This document shows positions 44,853 through 55,827 of a DNA stretch of 64,000 nucleotides, piece by piece (within the stretch, counting starts at the first letter, position 1; every line of letters begins with the position of its first letter). The DNA is from Elephas maximus indicus. Lineage: Eukaryota; Chordata; Mammalia; Proboscidea; Elephantidae. The position numbers were made by a program, and so were the translations under genes. The stretch is taken from positions 53,485,254-53,549,253 of the forward strand of contig NC_064828.1 in NCBI RefSeq assembly GCF_024166365.1, written 5' to 3'. The notes below the pieces were generated by a model. It searched no databases, was not told the origin of the DNA, and was given only the letters and a program-made list of their open reading frames with translations.

Positions 44853-46507
44853 TAGGGGCAAAATAAATTAATAAATGATTTCGGACTGGTGCGGATATAA
44901 AGACGTTACCCCTAGCATGGACTCTGCAGACTTCACACTGTTGAGATAAATCTGTGACATTTCAGTAATATGTCAAAATCCTAAAATAATCCAGATAGAC
45001 AGGAGTCTACATCTCTTTGAAGAGTTGAAACTGGCTGCTGCTGTGAAAATGGTGATATCAGGGAAGCATATAAAGAATTTGATTGACTAAGAATGAAGAA
45101 AAATCTTACAGCAAAACAATTCAAACCCTATCGGTATGGTAGCAAATCGTAAGTTTGTGATATCCAACATTATATAGAAATTTAACCCAATATCAGAGAG
45201 TAGAGGCAGGTATTCTAAGAAAGCCTGTACACAACCTCATTAAGTAATCCTCCTCCCACCTTACCATTTCTTTTAGCTACAGAAATGTCATAGAACACAA
45301 AAGTCCCAGCCCTCACATTACATGGGGTTGGGGAGTTATCATACAACGGAAAGACAATCAAATGTTATGAAAAATTGTGTATGAACAGAACCACCAAATT
45401 CTGACCAAGGTGAAAAGTAATGAAATAGAAAATATTTAAAACACTACAGCATGAAAGAAAAGAAGAAAGGAACAAAAATTATACAAAAAAGCCTGCATGC
45501 ACAGGAAACAATATTAAGGAACCCCCCCCCAAATGCTGTAGACCAATGAAATAAAAACACAAAGTCCTGAAGATAAAATGATAAAGCAAAATATAATATA
45601 AAAAGTACAATTCCAAATTTAAGAAAACATACTGAAAACCAAAGCCATACCATTAAAAGGCTTAAAAAATGAATTAGGAACAGAGAGGATTCTAATGAAC
45701 AGTCCATAAAACTCCATTATTGCAATAAAGGGCTTTGAAAATCATAGTTCACACCAATGAAAAATGACAATTTGATTAAGAAGTTACAGATGAATAAATA
45801 CACATGGAAGATAAAGGAAACTCAATAAAAAATTTAATCAATATCCCCGAAGAAGAAAAAGTCAATAAATGGTAAAGAATGTTTATTCAATAATATACTC
45901 AAAAGGAGTTTTTATAAAATGGAGAGGGTAGGATGCTGAATCTGAGTTTTGATAATATGTACTCTGCTCCAAGGGCATTTGATATACAATGTTCGGTGCA
46001 AGACACACTATTCATATGTTACTGTCCCTCGTCTAAAGAAATCAGTGAACAAAACATAAAAAAAAATTCTTACTTTTTTCTTTTATTGGAATTATGACAC
46101 GAAATGTGCCAAATCAGTAGCAGAGTTCATTCTGAACTATTCCAACAAGGTCATTTCTATGTTCTTTGAACTTCTTGGTACTTCTAAAGTTTCTGAGAAA
46201 AGAAAAAATAAAATCTGTGAGTTAGCATTCTCTTTTACCAACTCCTTTACCAACCTAATTTTTCTTCTCCCAAAACCACTTTTCTCTTTACTGTTAATCT
46301 ACTAGAATAAGTTATCAAATATTTACATAGAATTTCTAAAATCCCACAGGAAAAAAATAACGCTTCAAAAACTGTATACTTTTAAAAAATAATTACAAAG
46401 AATTAAATGTAGAGTAAAGCAATTATCAGTCCTTAGGTATCATAAAAAAAAAAATATCATAGGAAGGCAATTTTAGTACACTGTATGTGGAGAAAGAGAG
46501 AGTGTTT
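44853..46507. other. Unassigned DNA
   Basis: No gene is recognised. Bases 44880-45080 have an unusual, less AT-rich composition (GGACTGGTGCGGATATAAAG) and may be part of whatever carried the rRNA fragment. I could not name them. Confidence 0.35.
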
Positions 46508-46655
46508 CTGATTCAAGTCCAGCCTGTGCTACCTATTACCTGGGTAACTTTGAGAAATTCACTTAAATATCCCATTCTTCGGTTTCTTTAACTGTAAAAT
46601 TCTGGTAATAATGTCTACCTCATAGGATTATTGTGATATAGAGTATGCAAGGGGA
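46508..46655 (-). repeat. MIR SINE relic
   Basis: GATTCAAGTCCAGCCTGTGC, TGGGTAACTTTGAGAAATTCAC, CGGTTTCTTTAACTGTAAAA and CTACCTCATAGGATTATTGTG occur in the order of an antisense MIR core. Confidence 0.75.
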
Positions 46656-46775
46656 TTCATTTTCTGCCTTTAATTACTACATGATGAAAGTTAGTTCTTA
46701 ATCCTATTCTCATTTCCCACTTTCCTTTTTTTTTTTTAATAAGTCAAAATCACATCTGGAGAATGATTTAGACAA

Positions 46776-46974
46776 CAGTGGTGCTCAGTACTGCATACAC
46801 ATTAAAATCACTAGGGAAGCTTTTTAAAAATACAGATGCCCAAATCTGATCACCAGGGATTCTTATATAATTGGTCTTGGGAGGGAATGGAACATCAATT
46901 TTAATTTATTTTATTTTATTTTATTTTTAATCTCCCCAGGTGATTCGTATGTGTAGTTAGGTTTAAGACCCACT
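46776..46974 (+). mobile_element. MER5-type hAT DNA-transposon relic
   Basis: CAGTGGTGCTCAGTACTGC, ATTAAAATCACTAGGGAAGC and CTCCCCAGGTGATTCG, then TTTAAGACCCACT, give the short inverted ends and body of a non-autonomous hAT-Charlie element. A TTTTA expansion (46899-46929) interrupts the middle. Confidence 0.75.
46899..46929. repeat. (TTTTA)n microsatellite
   Basis: About five TTTTA units lie inside the MER5-type element. Confidence 0.9.
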
Positions 46975-47004
46975 TATTTAGAATAATTTCATATTTTACT
47001 GTCT

Positions 47005-47362
47005 GCTCCCAAAACTATAGCCCCTGGACACTCTGCTAACCCACAACTGAAACCATTCCCGAACTCACTTTTCAGACAAAGATTAGATGGGCCTAGAAAA
47101 CAAATAACATACGTGAGGAATGTGCTCCTTAATTCAACCAAATATCAGGACCAAATGGGCAGCTCATGTCCAAAAGCAGGGTGAGAAGGTAAGAAAGCCT
47201 AGGGACTAGATGAATGGAAACAGGGAGCCTAGGGTGGAAAGAGGAAGCATGCTATCACATTGTGGGGATTGCAACCAATATCACAAAACAGTATGTGTAT
47301 AAATTTTTGAATGAGAAATTAACTTGAGCTGTAAATTTTCACCAAATCACAATTAAAAATTT
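47005..47362 (+). mobile_element. L1 3'-end fragment
   Basis: It shares ordered blocks (CTGAAACCATTCCCGAA-like, CAGACAAAGATTAGATGGG, GTGAGGAATGTGCTCCTTAA and ATAAATTTTTGAATGAG) with the tail of the old L1 at 9.9-10.5 kb. It is 5'-truncated and ends with CACAATTAAAAA. Confidence 0.85.
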
Positions 47363-47496
47363 TCTTTTTACTGCCTGACTAGATTTATTTTACTTCAAGT
47401 CCTTTCATTTGCATTTGTTGAGTTGTGTTTGCCCTATAAAACATTCACAATCAATCCAAAACAAACCCCTGTCACTTTTACCTCCTAAATATTTCT

Positions 47497-47597
47497 CAAC
47501 AATGTGAGGATGTGAAGGACCCAGAAGTGTTTTGTTCTGTTGTATAAAGGATTGCTGTGGGTGGGAACTGACTCGAAGGCACCTAACAACAACACAT
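47497..47597 (+). mobile_element. RTE 3'-end fragment
   Basis: AATGTGAGGATGTGAAGGACC, GTTTTGTTCTGTTGTATAAAGG, GTGGGAACTGACTCGAAGGC and ACCTAACAACAACA form the terminal ~100 bases of the RTE LINE. Confidence 0.8.
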
Positions 47598-47599
47598 AT

Positions 47600-48205
47600 T
47601 TCTCAAACCCACCTTCTACCTTCTTTCCCTCTGCTAGCAGTCTGATCTTTATCATCTCCCAAACGGATTATTGCATAGTTTCCCAACCGCTATCTCTCAT
47701 TCAAAGCTTGCTCTTCTTAAATTTATTTTTCAGGCTACCATGAGAATCTTTATTCTGCTAAATCCTCTCAATGTTTACATATGCAGCATGGAGCCCTACG
47801 TCAGTGCCTTGTCTTTCATTGTCCTCCACCACTTTTCTCCTGCCAGACAATGAGCATCATCTCTTGCCACGTCCGCCACACAAGTACCACCAAACTGGCA
47901 CTTGTGTTCTAGTACTGCCAAACTGATTGTAGCGTTATAACACTAAATAAAGTGTCAATCATTTCTGTCTTTGCCCATGCCGTTTCTTCTAATTGAAATG
48001 TCCTTTCTTCTCCTCAATTGTCCTTCGAGACTTATCTCAGAAACTTAGTCCTCCCCCGAAAAGCCCTAACATCCCTATGCCAGGCAAAGAGCTCTTTCTC
48101 TATTCTCATAAAACTATCTCCTCATTAACCACTTTGTTGCACTTCTTCTACTAGACTGTAAGTTCCTCAGTGAAGATATAATGTCTATCTTATCTTCGTA
48201 TCCTA
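47600..48205 (+). repeat. L2 LINE 3'-UTR relic
   Basis: TTTGCCCATGCCGTTTCTTC, AATGTCCTTTCTTCTCC, GACTTATCTCAGAAAC, CTCCTCATTAACCACTTTG and CTAGACTGTAAGTTCCTCAG are present in L2 order. Coding sequence is lost. The open frames at 47540-47853 are chance. Confidence 0.65.
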
Positions 48206-48370
48206 AAAACAAACAAACAAACCCGTTGCCATCGAGTCGATTCTAACTCATAGCGACCCTATAGGACAGAGTAGAACTGCCCATACAGTTTTCAAGGAGC
48301 GCCTGGTGAATTCAGATTGCTGACCTATTGGTTAGCAGCTGTAGCACTTAACCACCTCTCCACCAGGGTT
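48206..48370 (-). mobile_element. AfroSINE, short form
   Basis: The antisense copy has an (AAAC)n tail, then CCCGTTGCCATCGAGTCG, and ends with CTCTCCACCAGGGTTAC. It is close to consensus. Confidence 0.92.
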
Positions 48371-48815
48371 ACATATTACCTGTGAAGGCCGGAAAATGTT
48401 GACATGATAAAATCAGTATTAAGCCAATAATAGAAATTGATAGACATTTATTTAATTTACAAGTTGCAAATCAGGCAACATATCTGACTGGAGAGTCAAA
48501 CAGTGCACCGCAGAAGAAAGTTTTTTTTTTTTTTTTTAAGGCCTTTATATATAAGTTTATTGCTAGTAATTATACATTGTCATGAAAACAGGGTCAGAAT
48601 ATGGGCTATAAAATAACATGTGGACATGCAGGATTCCATGAAACATTTTTTGAAAAACAAGTTAAATAATCAGTGATAGACCTTAAAGCACAGCTTCTCA
48701 TTTAACCTTTGAGTTGCTGTTGTCAATTTGCTCACGTGTACATAACATCTTATAAAAGAAATCAATGCTCAAGGCAAGCATTATTTACTAACAAAGCAAA
48801 ACTGTTGATTGGTTA
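48371..48815. other. Unassigned DNA
   Basis: No gene or repeat is recognised. A 16-base T-run lies near 48523. Confidence 0.35.
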
Positions 48816-49030
48816 GGAGACCTGGTAGCACAGTGGTTAAAATGTTGGGCTGCTAACTGAAAGGTCAGTGGTTTGAAGCCACCAGATACTCTGCAGGAGA
48901 AAGGTGTGGCAGTCTGCCTCCATAAAGATTACAGCCCTGGAAACCCCATGGGGAAGCTCTACTCTGTCCTATAGGGTCACTATGAGTCAGAATCCACTTG
49001 GCGGCAATGGGTTTGATTTTTGTTTGGTTT
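48816..49030 (+). mobile_element. AfroSINE, long form
   Basis: The copy runs from AGGAGACCTGGTAGCACAGTGG through AGGAGAAAGGTGTGGCAGTC to GGGTTTGATTTTTGTTTGG. Confidence 0.92.
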
Positions 49031-49271
49031 AAAGATGAATTTCAGAGAACGGTTTAGGTTTAAGGTTTAAAGATTACCTCTGGGCAATGGCTGCAGAGGT
49101 CATTCAACTCGAGAAAGTCTGGATTCTACAAGAATTTGAAATTCTGTTCCATAGTGTGATTCAAAGAGGAGAAAAAGATATCAACAGAGATCTTATAGTT
49201 TCAAGATTAGAAAAGTATCCCTTTGTAAATTATAATTAAGAGAATTTTTGCTGAGCTTTTAAGAGTATACA

Positions 49272-49484
49272 TTATTGTTGTTGTTGATTGCTGTTGAGTC
49301 TATTCCAACTCATGGCAACAACATGTGTTACAGAATAGAACTGCTTCATAGGGATTTCTTGGCTGTTATCGTAAGTGAAGCAGATCACCAGACCCTTTAC
49401 TGAATGATATCACTGGGTGGGTTCTAACTGCCTGATAGAATAATCAGAGAGTGCAACCCTTTTGTGTCACCCAGTGACTTTTAT
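49272..49484 (-). mobile_element. AfroSINE, third-subfamily-like
   Basis: The antisense copy has TTGTTGTTGTTGATTGCTG at its left, GATTTCTTGGCTGTTATCG, AGCAGATCACCAGACCC, and CACTGGGTGGGTTCTAACTG. The interior resembles the subfamily at 18603 and 21312 rather than the short or long forms. Confidence 0.7.
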
Positions 49485-49485
49485 A

Positions 49486-49653
49486 ATTGATTGTTGCCGT
49501 TATGTGCCCTCAACTTGATTCAGGCTCATAACAACACTACAGAACAGTAGAACTGCCCTATAGGATTTCCTGATCACCAGATATTTTCTTTGACAGAGTA
49601 CTTGATGGGTTTGAACTGCTGACTTGAACTTAACCAGTGTGCACCAAGGCTAA
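49486..49653 (-). mobile_element. AfroSINE, diverged
   Basis: GTTGCCGTTATGTGCCCTCAAC, CAGGCTCATAACAACACTAC, GATGGGTTTGAACTGCTGAC and GTGCACCAAGGC form a decayed antisense SINE lying tail-to-head with the previous one. Confidence 0.7.
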
Positions 49654-49676
49654 AATCAACCTTAGGATTACCACAT

Positions 49677-50450
49677 GTTGTTGTTGTTAGGTTCCCTGGA
49701 GTCATTTCCAACTCATAGTGACTCTGTGTACAACAGAATGAAACACTGCCCAGTCCTGGACCATCCTCACAATCATTGTTATGCTTGAGCCAGTTGTTGC
49801 AGCCACTGCGTCAATATAACTCTCGTTGAGGGTCTTCCTCTTTTTTGCTGACCCTCTACTTTACCAAGCATGACGTCCTTCTGCAGAGACTGATGCCTCC
49901 TGATAAAAACGTCTAAACTATGTAAAATGTAGTCTTGCCATCCTTGCTTCTAAGGAGCATTTTGGCTCTATTTCTTCCGAAACAGGCTTGTTCATTCTTT
50001 TGGCAGTTTATGGTATATTCAATATTTTTCACCACCACTGTAATTCAAAGGCATCTATTCTTCTTCCATCTTCCTTAGTCATTGTTCAACTTCCACACTC
50101 ATGAGTGAGGCAACCGAAAACACCATGGCTTGGGTTAGGTGCACCTTAGTCTTCAAGTTAACCTTTTGCTTTTCAACACTTGAAAGAGGTCTTTTGCAGC
50201 AGATTCGTCCAATGCAATACATAGTTTGATTTCTTGATTGCTGCTCCCACAGGTGTTGATTGTGGATCCAAGTGAAATGAAATCCTTGACAACTTTAATC
50301 TTTTCTCTGTTTATCATGATGTTGCTCATTGGTTCAGTTGTGAGGATTTTTGCTTTCTTTATGTTGAGATGTTATCCATACTGAAGGCTATAGTCTTTGA
50401 TCTTCATCAGTAAGATCTTCAAGTCCTCTTCACTTTCAGCAAGGATTACC
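49677..50450 (-). mobile_element. RTE/BovB-type LINE fragment
   Basis: The antisense fragment covers the same region as 43420-44159: (TTG)n end, GTTATGCTTGAGCCAGTTG, CCTCTTTTTTGCTGACC, GGCAGTTTATGGTATATTCAA, AACACCATGGCTTGGGTTAG and TCTTGATTGCTGCTCCCAC. Its reading frame is broken throughout, so it is older than the 43-kb copy. Confidence 0.87.
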
Positions 50451-50484
50451 ACATACAGTGATGCAAATGCTGTGCTATGCATTC

Positions 50485-50677
50485 TAAAAAAACCCATTGT
50501 CATCAAGTAGATCATGATTCACAGCATCCCTGCAGGACAGAGTAGAACTGCCCCATAGGTTTTTCAAGGCTGTAAATCTTTAGGGAAGCAGAGTGCCACA
50601 TCTTTCTCCTGCTGAACAGCTAGTGGGTTTGAACCATCAAGCTTTTGGTTTGCAGCCCCATGCTTAACCAGGTCTCC
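50485..50677 (-). mobile_element. AfroSINE, long form
   Basis: The antisense copy runs from AAACCCATTGTCATCAAG to TTAACCAGGTCTCC. The insert is present (GTAAATCTTTAGGGAAGCAG). Confidence 0.88.
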
Positions 50678-50786
50678 TCACTATAGATTCTATGGGATCA
50701 TTATCTATGTGTCAGACTATATGAATGGGATCCCATCCCCTTGAATTACACTGACTATATGTGGTGGCCTAGGCTAGCTTGACCTA

Positions 50787-50997
50787 AACCCGAAACCAAA
50801 ACCCATTGCTGTTGAGTCAAATTCCAACTCATAGCAACCCTATTGGACAGAATAGTACTGCCCCTTTTTGTTTCCAAGGCTGTAATCTTTATGAAAGGAG
50901 ACTGCCACATCTTTCTCCCACGGAGAGACTGGTGAATTCAAACTGCTGACCTTTTGGTTAGCAACCCACAGCTTAACCACTATGACACCAGGGTTCC
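50787..50997 (-). mobile_element. AfroSINE, long form, with exact TSD
   Basis: The antisense copy runs from AAACCAAAACCCATTGCTG to ATGACACCAGGGTTCC. It is bracketed by AGCTTGACCTA at 50776-50786 and again at 50998-51008, an exact 11-bp target-site duplication. Confidence 0.95.
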
Positions 50998-51008
50998 AGC
51001 TTGACCTA

Positions 51009-51700
51009 CATACATGCATACTTGAAGCAATTACTTTAACAAAGACATTTTATTATGCTTACAATTTAGTAGGAAAACACTGATTCAAAATTAAGCCAAA
51101 AGTCTTTTAAAAATAGTAGAATTAAAATTCTGGTATCATAAGTCTTTTAATTTTGTAATTCTTCAAATCTTCTTTAAAAAACAATGGTATTTCACCAGAG
51201 TAGCCTTTTTCTCTTCAAAATACTTTGTTTAATTTTAATTATGAGAAGCAGATTATCAAAATGACAAGTTAACAAAAAAATAAAGAGATTTTTTTTTTTT
51301 ATTATTGGATTTTAAATGGTCAGTTGAGAAAAACCAGTTCTGAGACTGGTTTTTAATTGATTTTATAATTGATTTAAACCAGTGTGCTAGATATATACAT
51401 CATAATCATTCTTCTCCTTGAAAACACCTTTGACATTCCCTGACTCAGCAGCACTGTGTCCTGCCTAATGTCACCCATAACACCAGTTTATCTGATAGAA
51501 GAATAGCCAAGCATCACAAGGAAAGACAGTGTAAGAAATATTCCACAAACATGAACCGGGAGGATTCATGTTAGTGATGTTAGATCACAGAGTTTAAGAA
51601 TTTGAGGCTGTCCTCTAGTCCTTGTTAAGATTATGACGAATTCTCAACTGCAACTTGGTACATTTGCAAGCAACATAGTCTGAGAGCCCAGAACAGATGC
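51009..51700. other. Unassigned DNA
   Basis: AT-rich with no gene or named repeat recognised. Confidence 0.35.
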
Positions 51701-52146
51701 TGTCTTAAGTTGTATTCTCTAAAGAAGCAAAACCAGTAAGGCAGATAAACATATATAGAGAGATTTATATCAAGGAAATGGTTCACATCATTTAGAGGCT
51801 GGAAAGTCCCAAGTCCCTGGATCAGGCTAGAGGCTTCTCCTGACTCATATAGCTTCAGGGGCTGGGGAACACAAGAGCCAGGCCATGAAGGCTGATGAAT
51901 CCCAAGATCATTTATAAGTTATCATTTATAAGCCCCAAGAACCAGAGGTCAGATGAACAGGACCCAGCTGCAAACAAATCCTATATTGGATGCAGGTCAC
52001 ATCCCCAAAGAAACTCCCTTTCAGTTGATTGGCTACTCACAGCAGATCCCATCATGGAGGTGATCATATTTATCAGAGCTCATCATGGAGTTGATGACAT
52101 TAAGAATCATGCTCAGCCAAGTTGACATACAGCCTTAATGATCACA
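51701..52146 (-). mobile_element. LTR-like interspersed element, copy 2
   Basis: The element runs from TGTCTTAAGTTG to TTAATGATCACA. It shares ordered blocks with 2483-3009 (ATAGAGAGATTTATATC, CTTCTCCTGACTCATATAGC, CCAGAGGTCAGATGAACAG and CAAGTTGACATACA). It has TG...CA ends. It is shorter than copy 1 by internal deletions. Confidence 0.55.
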
Positions 52147-52318
52147 GTCATTTAATCCTTATGACAACTCTACTGAGGCAGGTTCCATAATTATGCCTGG
52201 TATATAGATAGGAAAACTGAGGCATAGGAAGCCAAAGTAGCCTACTCAAGGACATATATCCCAGAAGTGATGGAGCTGATATACTACAGTTTTTGCTATT
52301 AACTACCTTATTATGGCC
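52147..52318 (+). repeat. MIR SINE relic
   Basis: CATTTAATCCTTATGACAAC, TAGGAAAACTGAGGCATAGG, CCTACTCAAGGACATATATC and GAAGTGATGGAGCTGATA form a sense-strand MIR core and 3' part. Confidence 0.8.
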
Positions 52319-53295
52319 CCACTTGTAATTACTACATAAATTTTATAACTTTTTTTTTTTGCTATCTACTGGATTTAATTTGTTGAATATTAAAAAAAGC
52401 TTTTCTCAAAAAGCAAATTAGTATTTACAAAACCAACTAACAATTTAATTATCCTGTTACTATCACTCATAATGTAAAACCTAAAGAGATACTTTTTAAA
52501 AAAGAATAAATGTGGTAGGACTGGTACAAAGAAGCATTTTCTTAAAATATACAGTCATATCACTCTAAATTTTATTTGGCCTTAAATTCTTTACAGACCA
52601 ATTTTACTTTTTATATTTCATTAAAATGGTGTTCATTATTATTAGTTTCCACAGGCAGCACTTCGTAGAGCCTATGGAACAAATTCCTTTTACATTGGCC
52701 TAGTGAGCATTTTTTTGATTGAAGACACATTTTAGAGAGACTGCTGAGCTTGAAGTTATAAATGATAAGTCCTTTTTATCACAGCTGGTTCAGTTTAATC
52801 ACTCAGCATGGATATCCGCGTGGTGAAATGTACCTCTCCTCTGTGCATATTACTAAGCATTATTTTTGGGAGATTGTTGGATTTGTTTCTTTGCAGCTGC
52901 CAGATATGCCTTGTTACATATCGCTTAAACATGAGTTTCTGAGAACATGAATAAACAGTGTTTTTGATAACAATAGCTTTCACTCTCACAAGGAAGTGGT
53001 CTGCAATTTAACAAGTTTTCGATGGAAAATGCAAAGGAACTGGCCAAATTGAAGCTTGATCTATGCTAAATTACCCCCACACCAGAACAGATGTACTTCT
53101 GCTTGGTTTCCCAAAAGTTTACATAATTTAAATGATGTACAGTTTTCAATAAACATGTTTCCATAAACATAGATTACTTTCATTTTCAACAATAAACATT
53201 CACTATGTTCTTATATGTGCTGCAAATTCTGCTAGATATTAGATACTATAATGCAAAGATACAACTCCTATTCTCAAAATTCAGTATGGTGCAGA
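52319..53295. other. Unassigned DNA
   Basis: No gene or named repeat is recognised. The overlapping 62- and 64-residue open frames on opposite strands at 52762-52989 have no motif. Confidence 0.35.
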
Positions 53296-53514
53296 ACAAA
53301 ACCAAAAAAATAAATAAATAAATCCATTGCCATCAAGTCTATTCCGACTCACAGCGACCCTATAGGACAGAGTAGAATTGCCCCACAGGGTTTCCAAGGC
53401 TATTAATCGTTATAGAAGCAGGCTGCCACGTCTTTCTCCCACGGAGCATCTGATGGGTCCGAACAGCTGGCCTTCCGATTAGCAGACATTTAACCACTGC
53501 ATCACCAGGGCTCC
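53296..53514 (-). mobile_element. AfroSINE, long form
   Basis: The antisense copy has a tail AACCAAAAAAATAAATAAAT, then CCATTGCCATCAAGTC, and ends with GCATCACCAGGGCTCC. The long insert is present. Confidence 0.92.
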
Positions 53515-53722
53515 TATTAACAAACACTGGTACCCATTTAACAGAGTATAGCACAAAAAAGGAGACAGAGGTCCTCTTTCTCACTACTATGGACTTGCTT
53601 CATGCTACTGCGGGTTTGCATCCACAGTGCTAAGACGTATTATTAAAATAACTTATCAAGTATCAGAATAATACACATATGTTCCATAAGTGTCTGTGTG
53701 CACACTATCTAAATGCCTATTG

Positions 53723-53943
53723 AAAGGTCTTGCAAACTATGATCCCTTGGTAAAATCCAGTTTGCCACTGGTTTTTTAAAATAAAGTTCTATTGGAACAC
53801 AGTCCCACCCATTCTTCACATATTATTTGTATCTGCTTTCACTCTATAGCACAGGTTTGAATAGTTGCCACAAGGGCCATATGACCCACAAAGCCTAAAA
53901 TATTTCCCAACGGACATTTTAAAGAAAAAGTTGGCAGCCATGG
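53723..53943 (+). mobile_element. hAT-Charlie-type DNA-transposon relic
   Basis: TCTTGCAAACTATGATCCC, AAATAAAGTTCTATTGGAAC, CACAGTCCCACCCATTC, GGGCCATATGACCCACAAAG and AAAGAAAAAGTTGGCAGCC follow a well-known mammalian non-autonomous element with GGCAAACT/AGTTTGCC inverted ends. Strand is nominal. Confidence 0.75.
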
Positions 53944-55425
53944 ATGTATACCAAACTATGCCTGGTGAATAAAAAGTGCTCATCATTATTATTAAATTAT
54001 TAAATTATTTGTATTTGATGTTTTATTCTTCTGGGTCCAGCTCATCTGAAACGGAAAATACATAGCAGCATCAGAAATCAATGAGGAATGAATGTATATT
54101 TCAACAAAATCATAATTAAAACTGAAGTGTTTTACAATTTAGACATTTACTTCTTGCCCCTACCATCAGGAAAGTGAAAGTTCACATTAATGCAAAATCC
54201 CTGAAAAGCATTTTGGTTGGGGGCATTAAGAGCGTGAGAAATGCTTATCCTTTCATCAGAGAAATTTCAATTCCTGAAACTTACATGATGATTTTGCAAA
54301 TAATGAATGTTAGTAAATATTTACTTTTTAATTGTAAAAATTTTTAAACTTTGGAAAGAAGCAATGTAGAAAAGAGTTTACTTATTAGATGGCATTTTAT
54401 AAACATTAAAATAACTTTGTAAGGACTTTTAATAAAAATATTTATTTATTAAATTTTTTATTCATTGGAAATGCATTTGTTCAGAGAAAAATATTTATTG
54501 AGCATCTACTTTGCCCAGATACAGTGCTGAATGCTAAATAAATAATGGTAAACAAAGAACACAATGTACTTGCCTCCTTGGGGCTTATAGACACCAATCA
54601 ATTAAAAAAGAAACAGACATCAATCAAATAATCACATAAATGTAAAATTTTAAAGTATACTAAGAGTTGTGAAGAAAAAAATGCTGATAAATACAGAGCA
54701 TTTATTTATTTTTTTAAATAAGGCTTTTCTTACATTGGGTTAAGAAAGTAGTAAAAGGAGGTGGAAGAGCCAAGTTAACTCCTTTGCATCCGTGAACAAA
54801 AGTTAAAACAAATCTCCTAAAGCATGTTTCTGTATCTCTTTTAAGAAAATTAATCTGGCCATAATAGACAGGGAAGAGGTGAGAGGCAAAGAGATTGATA
54901 AGAAGGCTATAATGTGAATGGACGTAGATGAATGTATAAAGGAAACATGAAGAAAAACTCAAGAGAAAGGTAAAAATAAGAAGTCAAGTATTACAGGAAA
55001 GTCATGACCAAAGTAAAATAAGGCTTTCCCTGGCACAAATAAGTGAGTATAAAAAGAAATTTGGTTGTAGAAGAAGGATAATGACTTTTATTTTAGGCAT
55101 GTTGAGTTTGGGGTGATGCTTGGACATGAATTAGTTTAATTGAAGTAAACAAGAAAAAGAAGAACAAGCTTTAATCAAACAGGCAAAAAGTATTTACTGA
55201 GTACCTACTAAGGTCTTCAGAAAAATATGACTTTTTACCTAAAATTGATAAAACCACTAAAATTCTGTTTTAAAGACCCAGAAAATGATTATTATGTTAG
55301 AAATTCTATCTACATAAAAAATGCAGCATGCATAATTTATTTACAAAATAAGCAACTATGTTTAATTTACCCAGATACTTACCTTCCTACCAGCTATCAG
55401 ATGTACCTGAAAAAAATTCTTGCAA
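53944..55425. other. Unassigned AT-rich DNA
   Basis: Bases 54470-54620 contain AAAATATTTATTGAGCATC and related phrases of an ancient repeat relic of uncertain family. Otherwise no gene or repeat is recognised. Confidence 0.35.
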
Positions 55426-55483
55426 ATTATAGATAGATACATAGATACACAGACAGAAGGATGTAGACAGAGATATAGAGATA
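55426..55483. repeat. Degenerate (GATA)n tract
   Basis: ATAGATAGATACATAGATAC and related units form an imperfect tetranucleotide repeat. Confidence 0.8.
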
Positions 55484-55486
55484 ACC

Positions 55487-55631
55487 CATAATCCATTGCC
55501 ATCGAGTTGGTTCCAACTCATAGGGACACTATAGGACAGAGAAGAACAGTCCCATAAGGGTTTCCAAGGAGTGGCTGGTGGATTCAAACTGCCAACCATT
55601 TGGTTAGCAGCTGAGCTCTTAACAACTGACT
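55487..55631 (-). mobile_element. AfroSINE, short form, head truncated
   Basis: The antisense copy runs from ATCCATTGCCATCGAGTTGG to GCAGCTGAGCTCTTAAC. Confidence 0.88.
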
Positions 55632-55827
55632 CATAGGCGTGTCTGTATATACAGAATAATGTTTGTGTCTGACTTGCAATTTTTTTATTCTGTTCTATTC
55701 TTTAAATAACTGCTAAAATTTTTATTAATATTTTTCTTCCATGTCTAATCACATTATGATTTGGATGCTAGATCATAAAACAAAGATTTGATGGATGAAA
55801 ATTGTATGCACCAAGTATTAAACGACA

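Noticed and set aside
44880..45080. Possible extension of the rRNA pseudogene or a small RNA gene downstream of it
   Set aside because: Apart from a less AT-rich composition, no block could be matched to 18S, 5.8S or 28S rRNA or to a snRNA, so it is left unassigned.
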